From the NCBI GenBank assembly GCA_000437435.1, contig FR899628.1, positions 1 to 64,000 of the forward strand: 64,000 bases of DNA, in the 5' to 3' direction. Made by a program: the position numbers and the translations under genes. How positions within the stretch are numbered: the stretch's first letter is position 1; each line of letters starts with the position of its first letter. Below are positions 51,602 to 59,904 of this stretch, piece after piece. The notes beneath the pieces are model-generated. The model saw nothing but the letters and a program-made list of their open reading frames with translations, was not told the DNA's origin and searched no databases. The stretch comes from Clostridium sp. CAG:768 (GTDB lineage Bacteria > Cyanobacteriota > Vampirovibrionia > Gastranaerophilales > Gastranaerophilaceae).

Positions 51602-52779
51602 TAAAATCTATTCCTTATCTTTTTAATTCTTTTTTTAGATATATTTAAAAGTATTCCTACCATAATCAAAGACACGATTAAAGAAGAACCGCCATAACTA
51701 ATAAATGGTAACGGAACACCTGTTGTCGGCAAGAATGAACTTGCAACACTCATATTCATAAATGCTTGGAATGTAATAGAAAAAGTAATCCCTACAGCCA
51801 ACAATTTTCCATACATATCTGGGCATCTTGCCGCAATCACAAACCCTCTTTGCATAAATGTAAAGAAAAGCCCGATTACCAAAATACACCCAACAAGCCC
51901 TAATTCTTCTGCAATAATTGCAAAAATAAAGTCTGTATGACATTCAGGCAAATATGATAATTTTTGTATTGAACCGCCATATCCAACACCGCTAAAACCT
52001 CCTGATGCAAAAGCAATAAGAGATTGAATAATATTATAACCAGCCCCTAATGGATCAGATTCAGGGTGTCTCCAAGTTTTTATACGCTGCAACTGATAAG
52101 GTTTAATAATTGTCGTAAGCCCGATTACCAATGTAACAAACATTGTACCGACACAGCTTAAAAACAACTTCATAGAACCACCAGCAGCCATATACATAAC
52201 AACAGTTGTCATTCCAAGTAATATAACCATTGACAAATTAGGCTGAATAAAAATTAATCCTGCCATCGCAATTATTGGAAAAAATGCCCATACCCATTTA
52301 TTTTGATCAAACAAATTAGCATCTTTTCTAAAAGCATTTGCCAATAATAAAACAACAGCCGGTTTTGCAAACTCAGAAGGTTGTAATTGAAAACCAGCAA
52401 TATTAATCCAACGTTTAGCACCGTTTACAACAACACCTAAAGGAGTAAAGTCAACTAAAAATAAAGATAACAAAATCGCTGACATTATTATTACATTCCA
52501 ATCTGAAAGTTTTTTATAATCATAATTCATAAAAAATTTCAAACCGAAAAAACCTACAACAAAACAAATCAATTGTTTTATCAAAAATTGAGCAGGATTA
52601 CCTCCCTCATCTAAACATTTAGGAGCTGTAGCTGAAAAAATAGCTAAAAAACCTATTATGACAAGGAAAGCTACGACAATTAAAAGAGTCTTGTCTGGGG
52701 ATGAAATTATAATACTTTGAATAGGCTGATCGCCTCTATTATCATGAGGTTCTCTTCTAATTGATCTTTGATAAGACAT
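51601..52779 (-). CDS. ftsW: Septal peptidoglycan polymerase FtsW (SEDS family)
   Basis: A SEDS glycosyltransferase polymerising lipid II at the septum. About ten membrane helices are seen, with family segments GAKRWINIAGFQLQPSEFAK (about 130-150), LPECHTDFIFAIIAEELGL and PLPFISYGGSS near the end. I start at ATG 52779 within the 3' end of murD; the upstream alternative at 52860 adds a murD-overlapping segment. A hydrophilic N-terminal tail of about 30 residues precedes the first helix. Its dcw position favours FtsW over RodA. Confidence 0.93.
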   Translation of the reverse strand: MSYQRSIRREPHDNRGDQPIQSIIISSPDKTLLIVVAFLVIIGFLAIFSATAPKCLDEGGNPAQFLIKQLICFVVGFFGLKFFMNYDYKKLSDWNVIIMSAILLSLFLVDFTPLGVVVNGAKRWINIAGFQLQPSEFAKPAVVLLLANAFRKDANLFDQNKWVWAFFPIIAMAGLIFIQPNLSMVILLGMTTVVMYMAAGGSMKLFLSCVGTMFVTLVIGLTTIIKPYQLQRIKTWRHPESDPLGAGYNIIQSLIAFASGGFSGVGYGGSIQKLSYLPECHTDFIFAIIAEELGLVGCILVIGLFFTFMQRGFVIAARCPDMYGKLLAVGITFSITFQAFMNMSVASSFLPTTGVPLPFISYGGSSLIVSLIMVGILLNISKKRIKKIRNRF

Positions 52780-54124
52780 ATTCTTTGAATACCTTTCCTC
52801 TTTCCTCATAGCCGCTAAACATATCGAAACTTGCACAAGCAGGTGATAACAATACAACATCTGGATTTAACTCAATTGATTTATCTATTGCATCTTGCAT
52901 TGTACTTTCTCTTATTATGCTATCAAATCCGTTAGTTCTCAAATTTTCTTCAAATCTGTCTGCTGCTTCACCTATCAAAATAACATTTTTGATATGTTTT
53001 TTTATAGCGTCACAAAATTCTTTTAAATCAGTATTTTTATCGCGTCCACCTGCAATTAAAGCCACATCACAATTGTTAAAAGAATTTATAGCAACTAAAC
53101 TAGCTTCAGGATTTGTCGCTTTTGAATCGTTATAGAAAATTGTTTTTCCACTTTGTGCAAATTTTTCAAGTCTATGTTCTGGGACCTTAAATGACATTAT
53201 TGATGATTTTATGTCATCATTTGAAATACCTTCCAATTTCGCAACAATTACAGCACACATTACATTTTGATAATTATGATTTCCAATCAAAGGACAATCT
53301 TTTAAATCAATAATTTTTTCAACTTTACCATCTCTTTTGAAAAATATTGTATCATCTTTTATAAATGAACAATTATCTCCAATTTCTCCGTCAAATAAAA
53401 ATACAGTTCCGTCACATTCTTTAGAAAATTCTAAAAGCCTTTCATCTTTAGCATTTAAAACTGAAAAAGCAGGAGCTTGAGGTGATTTAAAAATCTTAGC
53501 TTTTGCTTTAAAATAATTTTCCAAACCTCCATGCCAGTCAATATGATCAGGTGTAAAATTAGTAAAAACTGAAATTTGAGGCTGGAACGCATTACTGTAT
53601 TCTAATTGAAAAGAACTGCATTCACAAACCATAAAATCAACATCTTTATCCAACAAATCGCAAGGAGGTACTCCATAATTTCCGCAAGGTTCAGCTTTAT
53701 ACTCGCTTGATAAAATATGAGCAGTCAACGCTGTTGTTGTTGTTTTGCCATTTGTACCTGTAATTGCAACAAAAGGAGTTCCTGTCTGCGTATATGCTAA
53801 TTCAATTTCAGAAATAACTTTAATCTTATATTCTTTTAATTTATTCATTATCTCAGAACGAGGTGGAATTCCAGGACTTGTAACTGCGATATATGAATCT
53901 TTAATAAATTCATCACTATGTCCACCCATTTCAATATTTATACCAAGAGCTCTTAATTCTTTTAATTTTTCAGCATCTTCCGGTTTTTCATCTCTATACT
54001 CTGTAATATAAACATCTGCACCTTGGCTGTTTAAATACTTCGCAGCAGATATACCACTTTTTGAAAAGCCTAATACCAAAACTTTTTTATCTAAAAATTT
54101 CAAATTTGGACATATTGATTTCAT
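52757..54124 (-). CDS. murD: UDP-N-acetylmuramoylalanine--D-glutamate ligase
   Basis: This ATP-dependent ligase adds D-Glu to UDP-MurNAc-Ala. The N-terminal Rossmann-like LVLGFSKSGISAAKYL, the P-loop GTNGKTTTTAL, TPDHIDWHG and FYNDSKATNPEA are present, with DKNTDL in the C-domain. 455 residues is normal. Its ATG overlaps the mraY stop as TAATG, and its 3' end overlaps ftsW by 23 nt. Confidence 0.97.
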   Translation of the reverse strand: MKSICPNLKFLDKKVLVLGFSKSGISAAKYLNSQGADVYITEYRDEKPEDAEKLKELRALGINIEMGGHSDEFIKDSYIAVTSPGIPPRSEIMNKLKEYKIKVISEIELAYTQTGTPFVAITGTNGKTTTTALTAHILSSEYKAEPCGNYGVPPCDLLDKDVDFMVCECSSFQLEYSNAFQPQISVFTNFTPDHIDWHGGLENYFKAKAKIFKSPQAPAFSVLNAKDERLLEFSKECDGTVFLFDGEIGDNCSFIKDDTIFFKRDGKVEKIIDLKDCPLIGNHNYQNVMCAVIVAKLEGISNDDIKSSIMSFKVPEHRLEKFAQSGKTIFYNDSKATNPEASLVAINSFNNCDVALIAGGRDKNTDLKEFCDAIKKHIKNVILIGEAADRFEENLRTNGFDSIIRESTMQDAIDKSIELNPDVVLLSPACASFDMFSGYEERGKVFKEYVLSKIN

Positions 54125-55104
54125 TATAAAATACCTCTATTAAATAAGACATAAAGAATTATTGCGCTAATTGATAAAATTGCTGAAACGAGCGCAAATA
54201 CACAAACAATTTTCTTTTCACTCCATTCACATAATTCAAAATGATGATGAATAGGAGCCATTTTAAAAACTCTTTTACCTGTTGTTTTGAAACTTGTAAC
54301 CTGAATAATAACTGATAAAGTTTCCATAACAAAAACACCTGCAATTAATACAAGCAAAATTTCAAATTTACCCATAACCGCAACAGTTCCTAACAAACCA
54401 CCAATTGCTAATGATCCTGTATCACCCATAAACACTTGAGCTTTAGGTTTATTATATTTTAAAAATCCAGCTAAAGCACCAGCTACACAACCTGAAATTA
54501 TTGCAGCTTCAGGATATCCTGAAAATAAACAAATCAGCGCACAAGCTAAGAATGAAAAAATACCTGTAGATGCAGCCAATCCGTCTAAACCATCTGTTAA
54601 ATTATAAGCATTAGATGCTCCTGTAATTACAAATACCGCAAATATTGGATATAACCAACCTAAATGTAAAATATAATGTCCAATAGCAACATCTCCTGCA
54701 CTTGCTTTTGACATCATCAAATACAAAGTAGGTAACATTGCAATTGCAATTTGTCTTAACAATTTTCCTCTCGGAGTAAGCCCATCATTACCTTTTCCTT
54801 TAATTTTTATATAATCATCTTGAAAGCCTGCGAATGTATAAAACAATAAAGTTAACAAGATGATAAAAGCTTCGGTATTAAGTCTTTGCGCCATAGCAAG
54901 AGTAATAATAGAACCTAAAATTATTGCTAAAATTATAAAAATTCCGCCTGTAGTAGGTGTTCCCTGTTTTTTCGCGTGTGCTTCGGGGGCACAATCTTTT
55001 ACATATTGACCAATCATGTGCTTTCTCAAAAAATCAATATATGGTACTCCAAAAAGCAAACATAATATTAAACCTAGTAAAAACGCAACTGCAAGCATTA
55101 TCAT
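54124..55104 (-). CDS. mraY: Phospho-N-acetylmuramoyl-pentapeptide transferase
   Basis: MraY makes lipid I from UDP-MurNAc-pentapeptide and undecaprenyl phosphate. About ten membrane helices are seen, with KKQGTPTTGG (about 46-55), the Asp-rich FQDDYIKI, AYNLTDGLDGLA (catalytic Asp and Mg sites) and MAPIHHHFE near the end. 326 residues. An AGGGA site precedes the ATG. Confidence 0.97.
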   Translation of the reverse strand: MIMLAVAFLLGLILCLLFGVPYIDFLRKHMIGQYVKDCAPEAHAKKQGTPTTGGIFIILAIILGSIITLAMAQRLNTEAFIILLTLLFYTFAGFQDDYIKIKGKGNDGLTPRGKLLRQIAIAMLPTLYLMMSKASAGDVAIGHYILHLGWLYPIFAVFVITGASNAYNLTDGLDGLAASTGIFSFLACALICLFSGYPEAAIISGCVAGALAGFLKYNKPKAQVFMGDTGSLAIGGLLGTVAVMGKFEILLVLIAGVFVMETLSVIIQVTSFKTTGKRVFKMAPIHHHFELCEWSEKKIVCVFALVSAILSISAIILYVLFNRGIL

Positions 55105-55109
55105 ATTTG

Positions 55110-56477
55110 TTATCCCTCTTTCACTACTTCTTTATTATTTTTTATCTCATTATCTGGAGATTTTTCATCACCTTTTAAATTCTCAATTATTTCTTCAAAC
55201 TTCATTGAACGAGAAGCCTTTAAGAATATTGTAATACCAGCATTCAGATTATCAAGAATGTAACGAGATGTTGCAATATTATCTTCAAAATGCATTACAT
55301 CAAAACCATATTTTAAAAGTTCTTTTCCGATATATTCTGCTAAATTTCCAACAGTTAAGAATTTAACATCTTTCCCTTTAAACTTTTTACCAATAAATTC
55401 TCCAACTTCTCTATGAAATTCAATTTCATTTTCTCCTAACTCACCCATATTTCCTAAAATCACAACTGGATTAGGATAAAGTTCAATAAATGTAGATACA
55501 GAAGCCTTCATTGATTCAGGATTAGCGTTATAACTATCATTTATAATATTAAAGCCTGCAACATTTTGAGATTCCCAACGCTTTTCAATAGGGTGATACT
55601 TAGACAAACCTTGTCTTATTTCATCATAAGACATACCAAGCATATACCCTATTTCAATCGCTGATAGAGAATTTTCGATATTATAATCCCCCTCGACATT
55701 TAGCTCATATTCTTTATCTTTATATACAAATTTTGAATACCCAGTTCTTTTTTCTAAAATTTTCACATCATTAATTGAATAGAAGACTTTTTCTCCTGGA
55801 AAATTTGCAAACTTTTTAATTCGATCACTGTTGTTTGCAATAAGAGCTCTTTTCAAAAACTTAGTAATCTCACATTTAGCTTTCGCAATATTATCAAGAC
55901 TACCTAAACGCCCAATATGAGCAGAACCTGCATTGGTAATTACAGCATAATCTGGTTCTGCATATTTTGTAATCAATTCAATTTCTCCAAAACCTCTCAT
56001 ACCCATTTCAACAATTAATACTTGAGTATCTTCAGGCATTGAAAGTACTGTCTGACAAAAACCTATTTCATTATTATGATTTGAATAAGTTTTATGTGTT
56101 CTGAATTTTTCAGCAACAACTGAATACACCATTTCTTTAGTTGTAGTTTTACCTGAACTGCCTGTAATTCCAATTACAACAGGCTTATATTTTTTACGCG
56201 CATAATTTGCTATATTCAAATAAGCTATAAGAGAATCAGAAACTTTCATTGAAAAATCAGAAGGACAACTATCTTTTGTACAGAAACAACCGGCAGCACC
56301 TGCTTCTATTGCCTTATCACAAAAATTTTCGCCGTCAAAACTTGCACCTTTTAACGGCAAATATATATCTCTGGGTTTTATTGTTCTAGTGTCAGTGGAA
56401 ATTTCATATTCGCCATCTAAATTCCCTTTTACCTGAGCCCCAGTAGCTGCTCTTAATTCTTCAACAGTAAATTTCAT
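55110..56477 (-). CDS. murF: UDP-N-acetylmuramoyl-tripeptide--D-alanyl-D-alanine ligase
   Basis: MurF adds D-Ala-D-Ala to complete the UDP-MurNAc-pentapeptide. The P-loop GITGSSGKTTTKEMV (about 107-121), THKTYSNHNNEIG, VEMGMRGFGEI and NDSYNANPESM are family blocks. I start at ATG 56477 (MKFTVEELR), with AGGGAG upstream, and not at the in-frame 56519. It heads the six-gene minus-strand operon murF-mraY-murD-ftsW-murG-folC. murE, murC, murB, ddl and ftsQAZ are not here. Confidence 0.96.
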   Translation of the reverse strand: MKFTVEELRAATGAQVKGNLDGEYEISTDTRTIKPRDIYLPLKGASFDGENFCDKAIEAGAAGCFCTKDSCPSDFSMKVSDSLIAYLNIANYARKKYKPVVIGITGSSGKTTTKEMVYSVVAEKFRTHKTYSNHNNEIGFCQTVLSMPEDTQVLIVEMGMRGFGEIELITKYAEPDYAVITNAGSAHIGRLGSLDNIAKAKCEITKFLKRALIANNSDRIKKFANFPGEKVFYSINDVKILEKRTGYSKFVYKDKEYELNVEGDYNIENSLSAIEIGYMLGMSYDEIRQGLSKYHPIEKRWESQNVAGFNIINDSYNANPESMKASVSTFIELYPNPVVILGNMGELGENEIEFHREVGEFIGKKFKGKDVKFLTVGNLAEYIGKELLKYGFDVMHFEDNIATSRYILDNLNAGITIFLKASRSMKFEEIIENLKGDEKSPDNEIKNNKEVVKEG

Positions 56478-56557
56478 TTTCAAAAAATTCTCCCTCTTAA
56501 ATAATTTTAACCCAAACAAAACACTAAAAACACAAAGTTAATAAATGTTAATAGTGC

Positions 56558-56586
56558 TTGACAAGGGGCATTGAGCAAGTGATAAT
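56558..56586 (+). promoter_or_regulatory. Strong promoter of rplU-rpmA
   Basis: Consensus TTGACA (56558-56563) and GATAAT (56581-56586) are 17 nt apart. It predicts transcription from about 56593 and hence a leader of roughly 235 nt before rplU, long for this compact genome. Confidence 0.75.
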
Positions 56587-56592
56587 ATTTAT

Positions 56593-56827
56593 GTATTAGT
56601 ATGCGGTAACTCGTTAATAATTTTTCAAAAGCTTTTAAAGCAAACCAGATGCGAGGGACAAGTCATTCTGAAACATATAAAACGGAGTAAATTTACCCGA
56701 GTGCATTAAACCAATCAAAGTCTACAAAAATATGTTTCAAAATTCTTCAAAACCGTCAAAAGGCGGCACAAAAAATCCCGTAAGCTGTAATGAAAAAACG
56801 AAACCCAAGTAGAAAGGAAAAACAAAC
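56593..56827 (+). promoter_or_regulatory. Long 5' leader of rplU, candidate cis-regulatory RNA
   Basis: The 350-bp gap between murF and rplU holds this promoter and leader and no other gene that I can support. The leader contains inverted-repeat pieces: AAAAGCTTTT near 56628, CGG-AGTAAATTTAC-CCG near 56683-56699, and CCG-tcaaaagg-CGG near 56753-56766. They fit a structured RNA, perhaps an L21-type autoregulatory leader. I cannot match it to a specific family. The AGAAAGGA ribosome site ends 8 nt before the ATG. Confidence 0.4.
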
Positions 56828-57178
56828 ATGTTCGCAATCGTAGAAACAGGCGGAAAACAATATCAAGTAGAAGAAGGAAGATATCTTGATGTTGAATTAT
56901 TAGACGGCGAAAAAGATTCAAAAGTAGTTTTTGATAAAGTCGTAATGATCGTTAACGGTAAAAAATCAAAAGTAGGACAACCTTACGTTGCAGGTGCTTC
57001 TGCTGAAGGTACAATCGTTAAACATGACAAAGAAAAGAAAATTATTGTTTACAAACAAAGACCTAAAAAAGGTTACAGAAAAAAACAAGGACACAGACAA
57101 GGCTTCACAAGAGTAATGATTTCTAAAATCAGAACATCAGCTCAAAAAAAATCAGCAGAAACAACTGAAGAAGCTTAA
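56828..57178 (+). CDS. rplU: 50S ribosomal protein L21
   Basis: 116 residues. MFAIVETGGKQYQVEEGRYL, PYVAGASAEGTIVKHDKEKKI and KRPKKGYRKKQGHRQ-type basic segments are canonical for bL21. A short extension (SAQKKSAETTEEA) ends the protein. It is cotranscribed with rpmA from the promoter at 56558. Confidence 0.98.
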   Translation: MFAIVETGGKQYQVEEGRYLDVELLDGEKDSKVVFDKVVMIVNGKKSKVGQPYVAGASAEGTIVKHDKEKKIIVYKQRPKKGYRKKQGHRQGFTRVMISKIRTSAQKKSAETTEEA

Positions 57179-57225
57179 TCAAAACAAAAAAGTAATACAA
57201 AAATAATTACAAGGAGAATATAAAA

Positions 57226-57480
57226 ATGGCACATAAGAAAGGTATGGGATCTACCCGTAACGGTCGTGACTCCGAAGCGAAGCGTTTAGGCGTTAAAAAA
57301 TTCGGCGGAGAAATCGTTAAAGCTGGTAACATTCTTGTTCGTCAAAGAGGAACAAAAGTACATCCTGGTAACAACGTAGGTATCGGATCAGATGATACTT
57401 TATATGCTTTAATTGACGGTCAAGTTAAATTTGAAGCTCACAGACGTGACAGAAAACAAGTTAGTGTTTACGCTGTGTAA
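57226..57480 (+). CDS. rpmA: 50S ribosomal protein L27
   Basis: 84 residues beginning MAHKKGMGSTRNGRDSEAKR, the mature-type bL27 N-terminus that reaches the peptidyl-transferase centre, without the cleaved N-terminal extension found in some Firmicutes. RQRGTKVHPGNNVG follows. A GGAG site precedes the ATG, and a terminator follows. Confidence 0.98.
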   Translation: MAHKKGMGSTRNGRDSEAKRLGVKKFGGEIVKAGNILVRQRGTKVHPGNNVGIGSDDTLYALIDGQVKFEAHRRDRKQVSVYAV

Positions 57481-57496
57481 CTAAACATTATCAAAT

Positions 57497-57527
57497 AAAA
57501 AAGCTCCCTAAAACAGGGAGCTTTTTT
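57497..57527 (+). terminator. Terminator of rplU-rpmA, probably bidirectional
   Basis: A 13-bp stem (AAAAAAGCTCCCT with AGGGAGCTTTTTT) closes an AAAAC loop and is followed by Ts. The convergent prepilin-like gene ends at its edge and has a T run on its own side. Confidence 0.92.
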
Positions 57528-58227
57528 TAATATGTCATCTCCCAATTATCATTCAAAATTTTTCCAAAACAGCCAGTCCAAGAATTATTTGCTGAATAGC
57601 AGTCTGAATCAAAATTAGAGTTTCTATCATCCTTATCAGGTTTTTCCCCATCATTCGACCAATCATCAACAGTTCCATCATTATAAATATAAATTGCAAA
57701 CATATCACGGCCTGCAATATTAGGGCCTTTAGGACCATTTATATCAACATATAAAATTGCTATTGTATCTAATCGAATAGATGACCTGAATGTTATAGCA
57801 GCACCACTTGCAATTGCAATAGAGTAATCTAGCAGAGTTCCAATATGCTCGGAATCATTAATTTTTCTATAATTACTATTTGGAGCAAAACAAGGTTCTG
57901 CATCTTCTCCACAATCATTGACCACATTAAAATAAGATTTAAAAAATAACTTTAAAGCATCATTACTAATCAACCCTGCTTCCTTTAAATTTAAAGCATT
58001 TCTATCTGTTTGGTATTGGATTAATGCTTGAGATAATTCATTATAAAATTTATGTAATTGGGTTACATAAGTCTTTCTTTGATGATTTTGCATCAAAGTC
58101 GGGACTGTCATTGCGGATACAACACCAATTATCCCTAAAGTAACTAACACTTCTGCAAGGGTAAAACCAACAAGAGAGCTTAGATTACGCCCCCCCCCCG
58201 CGTTTTGCGACCATTGAATCTTTTCAT
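57527..58227 (-). CDS. Prepilin-like protein, reading frame interrupted at a G10 tract (candidate phase-variable gene)
   Basis: The ATG at 58227 has a strong AAAGGAG site. The frame MKRFNGRKTRGGG meets ten Gs and stops after 15 codons. With eleven Gs it continues RNLSSLVGFTLAEVLVTLGI into the main frame, which ends at 57527. The prepilin cleavage site is G/F. The body holds LYVDINGPKGPNIAGRDMF, the shared motif, and paired Cys. Its first 28 coding bases, tract and flank closely match the gene at 15321. Calling the gene from the internal GTG 58150 would miss the leader. Confidence 0.75.
58190..58199 (-). repeat. G10 (plus-strand C10) homopolymer in a prepilin-like gene
   Basis: Ten Gs on the coding strand lie 28 nt after the ATG, flanked by AAAACGC and CGTAATCTAAGCTC. 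The position and flanks match the tract at 16077. Confidence 0.9.
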
Positions 58228-58284
58228 AACTAGCTCCTTTCTTAATCCATATATTTATTATAACAGATATTCCAAAAGTTTCAA

Positions 58285-59829
58285 CTAATCAACTATTTTT
58301 ATTCTACCATCATCTTTTATATCAATAGGTTCAGTATGTTTATGCATATAATCTTCAATACATTTGCAAACATCAAAATCATAGATTTTTTCAGCTTGTT
58401 TATATTTATTTAGCATTGTAAACCCATCGTGTCCTTGTGCATAATAATCTGTTAATGCAGTTTTATACATCTTATCAGTTCTTGGATTATTAATATTTAT
58501 AGGTGTCTCATTACCATTTTTATCAACAAAAGAAGCTGATTTTAATTCTCCATTTTTAGAAATTGTATATTTTAAACCTGAAACATGAACAATTCCCGGT
58601 TTGTTATTTGTGTTCACTAATGACTTAGAAGAAACTCTTAGCATATCTACTATTTCTTTTTCTGAATAATTTGCAACTACCATTTTATTTTTAAAAGGGG
58701 AAATATCTTCAAGCCATCTTGTATCTAATTTACCTGGTTCAAAAAATCCTCTAATTGTCGCTGAACCAAATAAGGCAATATCTGTATCCAATTCTTCTCT
58801 CATGCAATCGCATAAGAAGTTTGCATGCCCGCTTGGCTCAATTGAAGCATTTTTAAGTGGCGGAGGAGCAGAATTGATAACTCCTACAACTTTTGGTTTT
58901 CCTAGAATTTTTTCAAACACATATCTTACAACTGGACTACGTTTAAAACCTCTTGTACTAGTAACATTATTTTGAATTTTTGTCATTACACCATTATTAT
59001 TCCATTCTACATTCAAAACACCAAAATAATTTCCGTCACGACCGGCTTGCGTAATAACAACAGGTTCTCCTGATTTAGAATTAAATAAATTAACACCTGG
59101 TTTTACATCTTGAACAAAATTATGTGAATGCCCACCTAATATTATATCAATACCTTCGGTTTCTTTTGCAATTTTTTGATCATACCCAAAACCAACATGG
59201 GATAATAGAATAATTCTATTTACCCCTTGTTCTTTTAACTTATTAACCTCTGTTTGAACATCTTTTATAGTACTTTCAATACCATCAATCTTTAAATCTT
59301 CAAAAAGTTTTCCATATTTTAATCTTGAAAATAAATCAACCGGAGAAACACCAATTATTCCGTATTTATTTCCGTTAACTTCTTGAATATAAGATTTTTC
59401 AACTTTTTTATACAATGGATTATCAGGCTTAATATTTATATTACAAGCTAACATTTTATAACCCATTTGAGGAATTAATTCTGCAATATGCTTAGGCATA
59501 TCATATTCATGGTTCCCCATAGCTGACGCCATAATACCCATAATGTTTTGAGCTTCAACCATAACCTGATTTGCTTTCACAGGCTCTCCTAATTGAATAT
59601 CTCCTGATGACAGCTTCAATTTATCGGTAGGTACAGAAGGAATAAATGCATCAAAAGCATTTGAAGCCGTAATAGTTCTTTCCATATTTATTGACTTGCC
59701 ATGGAAATCGTTTATATAAAAAATACTGGACCTATTAGGATTATTAGCTTCTGTTTTACTGTTTGGCGATTTTCTTAAAAGCGCCTGAGCCATTAAATTC
59801 GATTGTGGAGTATTTATGGGCGTTATCAT
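58285..59829 (-). CDS. 5'-nucleotidase/UshA-like metallophosphoesterase without signal peptide
   Basis: 514 residues. The calcineurin-like domain has its metal motifs in order: YINDFHG (about 38-44), SSGDIQLG, AMGNHEYD, LLSHVGFG and GGHSHNF. The C-terminal 5'-nucleotidase domain includes AQGHDGFTML near residue 475. Such enzymes normally hydrolyse extracellular nucleotides after Sec export. This one begins MITPINTPQSNLMAQALLRK with no signal helix, so either it is cytoplasmic or it leaves by another route. The substrate is unknown. Confidence 0.9.
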   Translation of the reverse strand: MITPINTPQSNLMAQALLRKSPNSKTEANNPNRSSIFYINDFHGKSINMERTITASNAFDAFIPSVPTDKLKLSSGDIQLGEPVKANQVMVEAQNIMGIMASAMGNHEYDMPKHIAELIPQMGYKMLACNINIKPDNPLYKKVEKSYIQEVNGNKYGIIGVSPVDLFSRLKYGKLFEDLKIDGIESTIKDVQTEVNKLKEQGVNRIILLSHVGFGYDQKIAKETEGIDIILGGHSHNFVQDVKPGVNLFNSKSGEPVVITQAGRDGNYFGVLNVEWNNNGVMTKIQNNVTSTRGFKRSPVVRYVFEKILGKPKVVGVINSAPPPLKNASIEPSGHANFLCDCMREELDTDIALFGSATIRGFFEPGKLDTRWLEDISPFKNKMVVANYSEKEIVDMLRVSSKSLVNTNNKPGIVHVSGLKYTISKNGELKSASFVDKNGNETPININNPRTDKMYKTALTDYYAQGHDGFTMLNKYKQAEKIYDFDVCKCIEDYMHKHTEPIDIKDDGRIKIVD

Positions 59830-59904
59830 CTAATCTAATTCCCTTTAGCATTAAACACCCTAAAAAAAATTTTTGCTATATTAAAAATAAAAGGTTTACA
59901 AAAG

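Noticed and set aside
56715..56921. Minus-strand ORF across the rplU start
   Set aside because: Overlaps the rplU coding start and leader, has no ribosome site and reads as low-complexity Leu/Phe/Arg sequence.
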